Of a DNA stretch of 14,637 nucleotides, positions 8,571-14,637 are shown one piece after another. The stretch lies in contig NZ_MWSM01000028.1 in NCBI RefSeq assembly GCF_002087075.1, positions 28,915 through 43,551 on the forward strand, in the 5' to 3' direction. Origin of the DNA: Streptococcus pseudopneumoniae ATCC BAA-960 = CCUG 49455. Its GTDB lineage: Bacteria; Bacillota; Bacilli; Lactobacillales; Streptococcaceae. The stretch's first letter is position 1. Every line of letters starts with the position of its first letter. Under the pieces are notes generated by a model. It did no database searches. It was not told the origin of the DNA and was given only the letters and a program-made list of their open reading frames with translations. Made by a program: the position numbers and the translations under genes.

Positions 8571-8594
8571 AGATATTCGGACTGAAATTCAATT

Positions 8595-8635
8595 GAACTC
8601 TTAGTGATGAAACTAAGTGTTCTTTGATTTTGGTT
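8595..8635 (+). terminator. Terminator or attenuator hairpin between the acetyltransferase gene and cysS
   Basis: GAACtCTTAGT (8595-8605) pairs with ACTAAGtGTTC (8612-8622) with one T-T mismatch. It is followed by an interrupted T-rich run, TTTGATTTTGGTTTT. Its T-run ends only about 18 bases before the cysS start, so no room is left for a normal promoter, and some readthrough or regulated termination seems likely. Confidence 0.65.
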
Positions 8636-8652
8636 TTCCTGACTATTATTTT

Positions 8653-9996
8653 ATGATTAAAATCTACGACACCATGTCTCGTGATTTGCGAGAATTTGTC
8701 CCAATCGAGGACGGCAAAGTCAAGATGTATGTTTGTGGACCAACCGTCTACAACTATATCCACGTGGGGAATGCCCGTTCAACGGTGACTTTTGATACCA
8801 TTCGTCGCTATTTTGAGTACCGTGGGTATAAGGTTGCCTATATTTCCAATTTTACAGATGTGGATGATAAGATAATCAACCGTGCCAAGGAAGAAGGTAT
8901 CACGCCTCAGGAGGTTGCGGACAAGTACATCGCTGCCTTTCGTGAGGATGTGACGGCCTTGGGCGTGAAACCTGCGACTCGCCATCCGCGTGTAGTGGAG
9001 TTTATGGCAGACATCATCCGTTTTGTGGAAGACTTGATTGAGAAAGGCTTTGCCTATGAGAGTCAAGGGGATGTCTATTTCCGTGTAGAAAAATCTCACA
9101 ATTACGCCAAATTGGCTAATAAAACCTTGGAAGATTTGGAGCTAGGTGCTTCAGGTCGTACCGATGAAGAAACGGCTCGTAAGGAAAATCCTGTGGACTT
9201 TGCATTATGGAAATCTTCCAAACCAGGTGAGATTTCTTGGGATAGTCCTTGGGGACCTGGACGTCCGGGTTGGCATATCGAGTGTTCAGTCATGTCGACA
9301 GAGATTTTGGGCGATACCATTGATATCCACGGTGGTGGAGCTGACCTAGAGTTTCCACACCACACCAATGAAATTGCCCAGTCTGAAGCTAAAACAGGCA
9401 AGACTTTTGCTAACTACTGGATGCACAATGGCTTTGTCAATATCGACAATGTCAAAATGTCTAAGTCCTTGGGTAACTTCATTACGGTACACGATGCCCT
9501 TAAAACTCTTGATGGGCAAGTACTTCGTTTCTTCTTTGCGACCCAGCACTACCGTAAGCCTATCAACTTTACGGAAAAGGCAGTGCGCGATGCCGAGACC
9601 AATCTCAAGTATCTGAAGAATACTTATGAGCAACCATTTACAGGAAACGTGGATGCCCAAGAGTTACAAAACTTTAAAGATAAGTTTGTAGCAGCTATGG
9701 ATGAAGATTTTAATGCTGCCAACGGTATCACAGTTGTCTTTGAAATGGCCAAATGGATCAACTCAGGGAACTATGATGCAAGTGTCAAGCAAGCTCTTGC
9801 AGATATGTTAGAAATTTTTGGAATTGTCTTTGTTGAGGAAGCTTTGGATGCAGAGATTGAAGACTTGATTCAAAAACGCCAAGAGGCGCGTGCCAATCGT
9901 GACTTTGCGACAGCAGACCAAATCCGTGATCAATTGGCTGCTCAGGGAATTAAGCTCCTTGACACCAAGGATGGAGTGAGGTGGACACGTGATTGA
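8653..9996 (+). CDS. cysS: Cysteinyl-tRNA synthetase
   Basis: CysRS charges tRNA-Cys with cysteine. The protein has 447 residues and is a class I synthetase. The HIGH motif appears as HVGN (H37-N40), and KMSKS is exact at residues 268-272. Zinc ligands C28, C211, H236 and E240 match E. coli C28/C209/H234/E238. The C-terminal anticodon-binding part ends in LLDTKDGVRWTRD. I chose ATG 8653 (MIKIYDTMSRDL), the family's normal start; the frame is open to 8617, but those 12 codons lie in the terminator hairpin. No clear Shine-Dalgarno precedes this ATG, which is odd for such an essential gene. The last 8 bases overlap mrnC. Confidence 0.97.
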   Translation: MIKIYDTMSRDLREFVPIEDGKVKMYVCGPTVYNYIHVGNARSTVTFDTIRRYFEYRGYKVAYISNFTDVDDKIINRAKEEGITPQEVADKYIAAFREDVTALGVKPATRHPRVVEFMADIIRFVEDLIEKGFAYESQGDVYFRVEKSHNYAKLANKTLEDLELGASGRTDEETARKENPVDFALWKSSKPGEISWDSPWGPGRPGWHIECSVMSTEILGDTIDIHGGGADLEFPHHTNEIAQSEAKTGKTFANYWMHNGFVNIDNVKMSKSLGNFITVHDALKTLDGQVLRFFFATQHYRKPINFTEKAVRDAETNLKYLKNTYEQPFTGNVDAQELQNFKDKFVAAMDEDFNAANGITVVFEMAKWINSGNYDASVKQALADMLEIFGIVFVEEALDAEIEDLIQKRQEARANRDFATADQIRDQLAAQGIKLLDTKDGVRWTRD

Positions 9997-10375
9997 TGTC
10001 AATCTCATTAATGGGATTGCGCTAGCCTTTGAAGGAGATGCGGTTTATTCCATGTATATTCGTCGTCACCTCATACTCAAAGGCATGACCAAACCCAATA
10101 AACTCCATCAAGAAGCGACCAAGTATGTGTCGGCCAAAGCTCAGGCTCGCCTGATTTCCCTCATGTTAGAGGAGCAAGTCCTAACGGAAAGAGAAAAAGA
10201 AATCTACAAACGTGGCCGCAATACCAATAGCCACACAAAGGCTAAAAATGCCGATGTGGTGACTTACCGCATGTCCACAGGTTTTGAAGCTGTGATGGGC
10301 TATCTCCATATGACTGAAAATTTGGAACGTCTTGAGAGCTTGATTTGGTGGTGCATCCAAAAAGTGGAGGGCTAG
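9989..10375 (+). CDS. mrnC: Mini-ribonuclease III
   Basis: Mini-III is a dimeric double-strand-specific RNase that, in Bacillus, matures 23S rRNA ends. The protein has 128 residues and is the RNase III catalytic domain without a dsRNA-binding domain. The signature FEGDAVYSMYIRRH carries the catalytic D17, and the second acidic site is E100 in GFEAVMGYLHM. It starts with GTG at 9989, inside the end of cysS (8-base overlap), with GGAGTGAGG upstream. This implies translational coupling with cysS, an arrangement widely seen in Firmicutes. A PucR-type gene follows after 3 bases. Confidence 0.95.
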   Translation: MIDVNLINGIALAFEGDAVYSMYIRRHLILKGMTKPNKLHQEATKYVSAKAQARLISLMLEEQVLTEREKEIYKRGRNTNSHTKAKNADVVTYRMSTGFEAVMGYLHMTENLERLESLIWWCIQKVEG

Positions 10376-10378
10376 GAC

Positions 10379-11263
10379 ATGATGACAAAAGAACTACAAG
10401 ACTGGTTTCCTGAGGCTCAGATTTCAGACCAACCAGTAGAGAAAGAAGGCTATCTCACTCTCCCTTTAGCTTCTCAGCAGTGGATTTTGCTGGAGAAAGC
10501 TGGGCTCAGTGAGCGTGAAAAGCAGTTGATTTCCCTTTTGACCCAGCAGGAGCAGGCTCGTTCGCTCAATCCTTGGTATTCCTATCTGATTGAGGGGAAG
10601 GGTCAGGCACCGCAAACTTTTAAAAAGATTCAGTTGGTGTATTGCCATCTTTCCTATTTTCAGCAGGAAAATCTGGCTTCTTGGCTAGATATGATGCGGA
10701 CTCTTTTTCCGAATTGTCAGACGGTGCTTCAGGTCGGAGCTCAGGATTATGTTTTCGTGCTGCAACAAGATAAGTACACCTCTGTACGTTCAATCTTATC
10801 TGATACGATTGAAGCGGTTGAGTATGACTTTGGACTTCGTCTCTCTATCATGTTAGGCCAGGTTTGGTCTCAGGCAAGACATCAAGCCCTATCAGACTTG
10901 ATTAAAGCAGAGAGAGATTTGTTTAAGACTTGGTGGCGTCAGGGTCACCAAGGTGTTCATACTTTTTCACAGCTCTATCTTTGGAGTATGGGAGAAAGGC
11001 TCGTGGACTTGAAGCCAATCAAGGAATGTCTACACCAGATGATTTTGGACCAGGATCAGATTCAGGAAATCATTCTCTCCCTTTGGGAAAATAGTGCTGT
11101 CCTAACAAAAACAGCCCAGCAACTCTATCTGCACCGCAATTCTCTCCAATACAAAATTGATAAATGGGAAGAATTGACAGGGCTTCAGTTGAAAGAGTTG
11201 ACCGACTTGACCTTGTGTTATCAATTGATTTTAGGTTCTTTGTCAACTATAGTTGGTTTGTAA
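10379..11263 (+). CDS. PucR-type C-terminal helix-turn-helix protein, role unknown
   Basis: A 294-residue protein whose end matches the PucR C-terminal helix-turn-helix (HTH_30): about residues 234-286, with ENSAVLTKTAQQLYLHRNSLQYKIDK as its core. The N-terminal 230 residues carry no motif I can name; there is no membrane segment or signal peptide. They may form a ligand-sensing domain as in PucR/CdaR-type regulators. It starts at ATG 10379 (a second ATG follows at 10382); GGAGG at 10366-10370 serves either. The 3-base gap after mrnC means it is read in the cysS-mrnC transcript. A terminator follows. A DNA-binding regulator is likely; its targets are unknown. Confidence 0.75.
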   Translation: MMTKELQDWFPEAQISDQPVEKEGYLTLPLASQQWILLEKAGLSEREKQLISLLTQQEQARSLNPWYSYLIEGKGQAPQTFKKIQLVYCHLSYFQQENLASWLDMMRTLFPNCQTVLQVGAQDYVFVLQQDKYTSVRSILSDTIEAVEYDFGLRLSIMLGQVWSQARHQALSDLIKAERDLFKTWWRQGHQGVHTFSQLYLWSMGERLVDLKPIKECLHQMILDQDQIQEIILSLWENSAVLTKTAQQLYLHRNSLQYKIDKWEELTGLQLKELTDLTLCYQLILGSLSTIVGL

Positions 11264-11276
11264 AGAAGTTAATATT

Positions 11277-11309
11277 TGGAGAAGAGGATTGCCATCTTCT
11301 CCATTTTTA
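11277..11309 (+). terminator. Terminator of the cysS-mrnC-HTH unit
   Basis: TGGAGAAGA (11277-11285) pairs perfectly with TCTTCTCCA (11295-11303) around a 9-base loop, and is followed by TTTTTAT. It marks the end of the conserved block; accessory DNA begins directly after it. Confidence 0.88.
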
Positions 11310-11340
11310 TGTGCAGAGTTATAGTGGATTGAGGCTGTCA

Positions 11341-11676
11341 ATCGAAAGTGATGATGTCCCAAAAAAATGGTGAGATTGAGGGCAATTATTTTGCTTTCAT
11401 CAGGGATTGCATGTTTTGGTTTTCGATTTCTGTTTCCGTGTCTGAAGGCTTCTTTTCCTTTCTGTTGATAGGCTAGTAGCAGACGATTGCTTTGTCTTTC
11501 AGAAAGATTCAGTTCGACACAGGCTCGATTCTTTGTTTTCTTTCCTTGGTCTATAGCTTTTATCACAAGATATTTTTTCGTTTCATTCATATTCAGTTGG
11601 ATACTTTTCATACGACTATTTTATCAAATGGGACATTTTCACGTTCGATTTACTAAAGACATTATCACATTCGAAT
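11341..11676 (-). mobile_element. Internally deleted IS remnant, IS1202-like, with both ends kept
   Basis: ATCGAAAGTGATGATGTC at 11341-11358 matches, as an inverted repeat, the sequence at 11659-11676 (15 of 18). A further inner copy at 11627-11646, read on the minus strand as TCGAACGTGAAAATGTCCCA, matches the left end at 17 of 20. Between the ends only a piece of a transposase N-terminus remains on the minus strand. The element is thus about 336 bases where a complete one of this type would be well over 1 kb, so the middle has been lost. The IS1202-like label comes from the look of the transposase fragment and is uncertain. Confidence 0.6.
11396..11611 (-). pseudogene. Transposase N-terminal fragment (helix-turn-helix part)
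   Basis: About 72 residues from an ATG at 11611 reading leftward, with KTKNRACVELNLSERQSNRL as a helix-turn-helix and the linker GNRNRKPKHAIPDE. This helix-turn-helix plus HGNRxRKP pattern is that of IS1202-type transposases. After IPDE the sequence stops looking like protein and runs into the opposite end of the element. The DDE catalytic domain is absent, so it cannot transpose by itself. The open frame continues to 11243, but that part is chance. Confidence 0.65.
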
Positions 11677-11706
11677 TACAAAACCTAAAAAATCAAATGT
11701 TTTTCC

Positions 11707-11735
11707 TTGCAAAATTCGGGGGGGGGTGGTATAAT
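11707..11735 (+). promoter_or_regulatory. Near-consensus promoter with a nine-G run in its spacer
   Basis: TTGCAA (11707-11712) and TATAAT (11730-11735) are separated by exactly 17 bases, and TG at 11727-11728 gives an extended -10. G9 (11718-11726) fills more than half of the spacer. Downstream come a strong Shine-Dalgarno AGGAGGT (11761-11767) and GTG GGG TAA (11771-11779), a two-codon frame, then the IS1381-like element. The gene it once served is missing or is now separated by the insertion. Confidence 0.65.
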
Positions 11736-11807
11736 TATTACTAGACTGTATATTCTTCATAGGAGGTACAGTGGGGTAAATAGTCGTAAGTTGCTATTTA
11801 TATATTA

Positions 11808-12661
11808 GACTTCCTGCGAAACAAAATATGGTAGAATAGTTCTATGAATTATGAAGCAAGTAAACAACTAACTGATGCACAATTTAAGCGTCTTGTTGGT
11901 ATTCAGCGTACCACTTTTGAAGAGATGTTAGCTGTATTAAAAAGAGCTTATCAATGTAAATACGCAAAAGGGGGAAGAAAACCTAAATTAAGCCTAGAAG
12001 ACCTTCTTATGGTCACTCTTCAATATGTGCGAGAATATCGAACTTATGAACAAATTGCGGCTGATTTTGGTATCCACGAAAGCAACTTACTCCGTCGGAG
12101 CCAATGGGTTGAAGTAACTCTTGTTCAAAGTGGTTTTACGATTTCAAGAACTCCTCTCAGTTCTGAGGACACGGTAATGATTGATGCGACGGAAGTAAAA
12201 ATCAATCGCCCTAAAAAACAATTAGAGAATTATTCTGGTAAAAAGAAATGCCACGCTATGAAGGCTCAGGCGATTGTCACAAGTCAAGGGAGAATTGTTT
12301 CTTTGGAGCTCGCTGTGAACTATTGTCATGATATGAAGTTGTTCAAAATGAATCGCAGAAATATCGGACAAGCTGGTAAAATCTTGGCTGACAGTGCTTA
12401 TCAAGGGCTCATGAAGATATATCCTCAAGCACAAACTCCACGTAAATCTAGCAAACTCAAGCCGCTAACAGCTGAAGATAAAGCCTGTAACCATGCGCTA
12501 TCTAAGGAGAGAAGCAAGGTTGAGAACATCTTTGCCAAAGTAAAAACGTTTAAAATGTTTTCAACAACCTATCGAAATCATCGTAAACGCTTCGGCTTAC
12601 GAATGAACTCGATTGCTGGCATTATCAACCGTGAACTAGGATTCTAGTTTTGCAGGAAGTC
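11808..12661 (+). mobile_element. IS1381-type insertion sequence (IS5 family), complete
   Basis: The ends GACTTCCTGCGAAAC (11808-11822) and GTTTTGCAGGAAGTC (12647-12661) are inverted repeats with one mismatch in 15. TA flanks both, either as target duplication or as part of the ends. The element of about 854 bases holds one transposase gene. Size, ends and transposase agree with IS1381 of pneumococcus. It splits the orphan promoter and ribosome binding site at 11707-11767 from the degenerate genes on the right. Confidence 0.85.
11844..12647 (+). CDS. IS1381-type transposase in one continuous frame
   Basis: A 267-residue IS5-family DDE transposase. The N-terminus has the helix-turn-helix region with GGRKPKLSLEDLLM and YRTYEQIAADFGIHESN. 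The catalytic triad is D114 (VMIDATEVK), D183 (ILADSAYQG) and E227 (KVENIFAKVK), all intact. IS1381 was described as having two overlapping reading frames; here they are joined through CCCTAAAAAAC at about 12209-12219, giving an unbroken protein. An extended -10 (TGGTAGAAT, 11830-11838) lies just before the ATG. I see no Shine-Dalgarno, so translation may be weak, as is common for IS genes. The stop lies inside the right terminal repeat. It may be active. Confidence 0.88.
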   Translation: MNYEASKQLTDAQFKRLVGIQRTTFEEMLAVLKRAYQCKYAKGGRKPKLSLEDLLMVTLQYVREYRTYEQIAADFGIHESNLLRRSQWVEVTLVQSGFTISRTPLSSEDTVMIDATEVKINRPKKQLENYSGKKKCHAMKAQAIVTSQGRIVSLELAVNYCHDMKLFKMNRRNIGQAGKILADSAYQGLMKIYPQAQTPRKSSKLKPLTAEDKACNHALSKERSKVENIFAKVKTFKMFSTTYRNHRKRFGLRMNSIAGIINRELGF

Positions 12662-12703
12662 TAGTTTTACAATCTACAAGTTGATTCACTTTCTATTATG
12701 TAT

Positions 12704-12712
12704 TGTTATGAT
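12704..12712 (+). promoter_or_regulatory. Extended -10 promoter before the DUF4231-type pseudogene
   Basis: TGTTATGAT fits the TGnTATnAT pattern. TTCACT at 12685-12690 would be a -35 with a 16-base spacer. The AGAGGAG site (12729-12735) and ATG 12743 follow. The signals look intact although the gene is broken. Confidence 0.45.
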
Positions 12713-12742
12713 AGTGGTAAACAAAACAGAGAGGAGTTCTAT

Positions 12743-13253
12743 ATGACACCAGAAGAAGTCTATATGACAGAGTGATTGGAAAAGCAAATCACCTGCTTTC
12801 AGGGGAAAAGTTTCCAGCATCGCAGACGCTACAAGGTCTTGGAGATTGCTGAGATTGTTTCCGATTTTTTGATTGCGATTTTTTGTGCCATTCCCATGCC
12901 GGGCGATTACTATTGCCTTGTCTCTGTTGTGCTTTCAAGCATGGGGTTGCTTTGTGAGGGATTGCTTGGTATTTATAATAGCAAGGAACACTGGATATCC
13001 TATCAGAAGGCAGCGCAACTTTTAGAACGAGAAAAGTTTCTTTACCAGTGTCTGACTGAGAAATAAATACGCAGGTGAAAGCAAGCCTTTTACATTCTTT
13101 GTCAAGATCTGTGAAGGGATAATCTCTGACGAAATAATCAAGTGGGAAGGCATCCAGTCTAAAGAAGCGGGTGTGCCTGCGGAAACTCCACTCCAATGCA
13201 AGAAAAATCGAGGGGGTAAAAGAAAACCTATAGTCAGGGAAAGAATAGCCTGA
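12743..13253 (+). pseudogene. DUF4231-type membrane protein, broken by a nonsense codon and a frameshift
   Basis: The frame begins MTPEEVYMTE, hits TGA at 12773-12775 (codon 11), then continues LEKQITCFQGKSFQHRRRYK, two hydrophobic segments (IVSDFLIAIFCAIP and YCLVSVVLSSMGLLC) and KAAQLLEREKFLYQ, as far as a TAA at 13064. The rest, YAGESKPFTFFVKICEGIIS and DEIIKW, lies in the next frame. The join holds AATAAATA (13062-13069), a duplicated AATA; removing one copy restores EKYAGES. The TGA probably replaced an arginine codon (CGA). Order and motifs resemble small streptococcal DUF4231 proteins of unknown function. Past about 13180 the frame looks non-coding, although it stays open to 13253. Two independent lesions make it a clear pseudogene. 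Reinitiation could give at most a 96-residue fragment. Confidence 0.8.
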
Positions 13254-13350
13254 CTGGAAAGCAGTATGAAAAAATGGAATTTACAGCGTAAAACAACTCA
13301 AGGTCCGGTTTGTTTTTTGTGCTTAAAAGACAGGAACTTCCTTGAAACTT

Positions 13351-13515
13351 GAGTTTGTCTCGGTGCATTTGAAAGAAAACTCAGTTTAGACGGAGACTGT
13401 TAAACAAGCTTATGGTCTAACCAGTACGGATGTGGTTGAGTAGCTAGTAGATGGTTTTTTAGAAATGGAAAGAGTGCAGATTTCAATGTTTCAACACCTA
13501 AAGGAAGATAACTAG
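13351..13515 (+). pseudogene. Decayed reading frame of unknown function, two amber codons
   Basis: The frame EFVSVHLKENSV - TETVKQAYGLTSTDVVE - LVDGFLEMERVQISMFQHLK is interrupted by TAG at 13387 and 13441 and ends at TAG 13513. Composition and the helical pattern look protein-like. Both internal TAGs would be CAG (Gln) after a single C-to-T change. I do not recognise the family. It directly precedes an amidase-like fragment and may have been its operon partner. The stretch 13254-13350 holds a short open frame (SMKKWNLQRKTTQGPVCFLC) that I cannot assign. Confidence 0.35.
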
Positions 13516-13518
13516 GAG

Positions 13519-13750
13519 GTGATTAAGGTTAAAACAAAACGGATAAATGGTGATTTATTTTCAGGTCTTATCGCTGATGTCGACGAAGAAATCATGAATA
13601 GCGATGACAATCGTTTAGCTATCGATAGGATTGTCATCCAACATAATGGCGGTTTGAGCGATGAAGGAGCACCTGGTATGTATCTACAGGCGTTGGTACC
13701 TCTGCTTATTACCAGGCTTGGACTATCCAGAGCATGGTTTTTGCCCTGTA
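13519..13750 (+). pseudogene. Fragment of an N-acetylmuramoyl-L-alanine amidase (Amidase_2-like)
   Basis: GTG 13519 follows AGGAGG closely and begins KTKRINGDLFSGLIADVDEE. Then comes NRLAIDRIVIQHNGGLSDEG, which resembles the first zinc-ligand strand of Amidase_2 domains (IxxIVIHHN; here QHN). The frame shifts by one near 13670, and the next frame continues WYVSTGVGTSAYYQA, like the W-x-x-S-x-x-x-TSAHY block of the same family. The frame then stops at TAG 13748. The rest of the domain (the second His and the Cys/Asp ligands) is missing. Downstream, 13751-13860, short open pieces such as GVFAIIDTQEADGYT are present but unassigned. It is probably a phage-type or bacteriocin-type lysin remnant. 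Family assignment is moderate; the broken state is clear. Confidence 0.5.
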
Positions 13751-13877
13751 GGAGTCTTTGCCATCATTGATACCCAGGAAGCAGACGGCTACACTTGAGG
13801 CTTTCTGAAGTCAGAAAAAAGCTGGCTGGCCTTGGAGTTCACAGAAAGAATTACTTAGAACATAAGGAGAAAAATAA

Positions 13878-14637
13878 TTGTTGAAATTGATACAAAATAA
13901 GAAAAAAGGTGGAGAGAAAGCCTTTCGCTACTCTCTCAGAAAATTTAAATTTGGCGCGGCATCGGTTTTAGTCGGACTTGCATTTTTAGGTCTTGGTTCG
14001 CAAAAGGTGTATGCGCACTATATTGCAGATGATAATATAATATATTTAGGAGATTCAAAATCCGAGGCTAATGCCGCCAGACAAACAATGAAAATTAGAA
14101 CCGAGATTTCTCGTGGAGGAACACACGTTAAGTACACGATAATTTTTAATGATAATTATGAACTATGGCGTCGGCCGGGCTTGAATGTTTGGTTGCCAGA
14201 AGGATTAAGAGAAGAAACCATAACAATAAAAACCTTTACTTCTGCTGGTGTTACAGGAGGAGGAGGAAAAGAATTTCGCTTGAAAAATGATCTGAATTTG
14301 ACCAATTTTAAATCCCCCACAAGAGAGCTTCTGAAACCACCTCATCGAGGCGGAAATAAAGCTAATTGGGATAAATTCTGGACTAATGTTACATCTACAG
14401 GATCGGGTTCAGAAATCGCAACAAAATGGAAAGATCAAAACTTATTGTCGTTCGGATTGAATTCTTGGGAAAACAGAAGTCACAATGCTTATAAGTGGGA
14501 GATTGAAGCAGATGCAAAAAACGGTGTAGTTCTTTCTCAACTTCCTATTCTCGCAGGAATGGAGAATTGGGATAACGGTTATCCTCGATACATCTTATCA
14601 GGGCCAGATGAAACGGCAGACACCGATGGAGACGGTT
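13878..14637 (+). CDS. YSIRK-signal cell-wall surface protein, 3' end outside the window
   Basis: 253 codons are visible and the frame is open at the window end. The start is read as TTG 13878 (a second TTG is at 13881), with AAGGAG at 13864-13869 eight bases before it; no nearby ATG fits. Residues 18-29 (YSLRKFKFGAAS) are a variant of the YSIRK-G/S signal motif, followed by the hydrophobic VLVGLAFLGLG and a probable cleavage after VYA (residue 46). YSIRK proteins are secreted at the septum and generally anchored by sortase through an LPXTG motif, which would lie past the edge. The mature part is rich in Trp, Asn, Gly and Thr with a beta-rich look. The last residues, DETADTDGDG, resemble the start of an acidic calcium-binding (thrombospondin type 3-like) repeat. 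An adhesin is likely; the ligand is unknown. Confidence 0.82.
   Translation, partial: MLKLIQNKKKGGEKAFRYSLRKFKFGAASVLVGLAFLGLGSQKVYAHYIADDNIIYLGDSKSEANAARQTMKIRTEISRGGTHVKYTIIFNDNYELWRRPGLNVWLPEGLREETITIKTFTSAGVTGGGGKEFRLKNDLNLTNFKSPTRELLKPPHRGGNKANWDKFWTNVTSTGSGSEIATKWKDQNLLSFGLNSWENRSHNAYKWEIEADAKNGVVLSQLPILAGMENWDNGYPRYILSGPDETADTDGDG

Noticed and set aside
12789..13196. Minus-strand 135-residue frame
   Set aside because: It is a shadow of the DUF4231-type pseudogene, whose coding pattern lies on the + strand.

Overview
The window comes from a mitis-group streptococcus: Streptococcus pneumoniae, or a close relative such as S. mitis or S. pseudopneumoniae. The protein sequences (MetE, MetF, PNPase, CysE, CysS, MrnC) look pneumococcal. 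There is a three-part BOX repeat, a streptococcal MET-box, a complete IS1381-type element and a YSIRK-type surface protein. Genes are almost all on the + strand, with moderately low G+C and strong Shine-Dalgarno sites. I worked by reading only, so family names rest on recognised motifs and not on a search.

Layout. 1-392: a HigA-like XRE antitoxin with a palindromic promoter region and no toxin visible. 406-560: a BOX element. 708-3987: a methionine module, a MET-box followed by metE and metF, closed by a strong terminator. 4034-4827: about 800 bases without a gene, holding an extended -10 promoter, a run of closely packed hairpins and three tandem copies of a roughly 115-nt repeat that ends just before pnp. 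4828-8570: pnp, cysE and a tandem-GNAT acetyltransferase, closely spaced and probably one operon, closed by a hairpin terminator. 8653-11263: cysS, mrnC and a PucR-type helix-turn-helix protein, overlapping or nearly touching, then a terminator.

From 11310 onward the window changes character to accessory DNA. It holds an internally deleted IS remnant with both ends kept, a good promoter whose spacer contains a run of nine G, an intact IS1381-like element, and a string of decayed genes (a DUF4231-type membrane protein, an unidentified frame, an amidase fragment). It ends in the 5' part of a cell-wall surface protein with a YSIRK-type signal peptide, cut by the window edge.

How the genes relate. 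metE and metF make the last steps of methionine synthesis: MetF supplies methyl-tetrahydrofolate and MetE transfers the methyl group. cysE makes O-acetylserine for cysteine, and cysS charges tRNA-Cys, so sulfur amino acid supply and use dominate the conserved part. pnp and mrnC are both RNA-processing enzymes. The most interesting unexplained parts are the structured leader and repeats upstream of pnp (4125-4781) and the poly-G promoter at 11707-11735.
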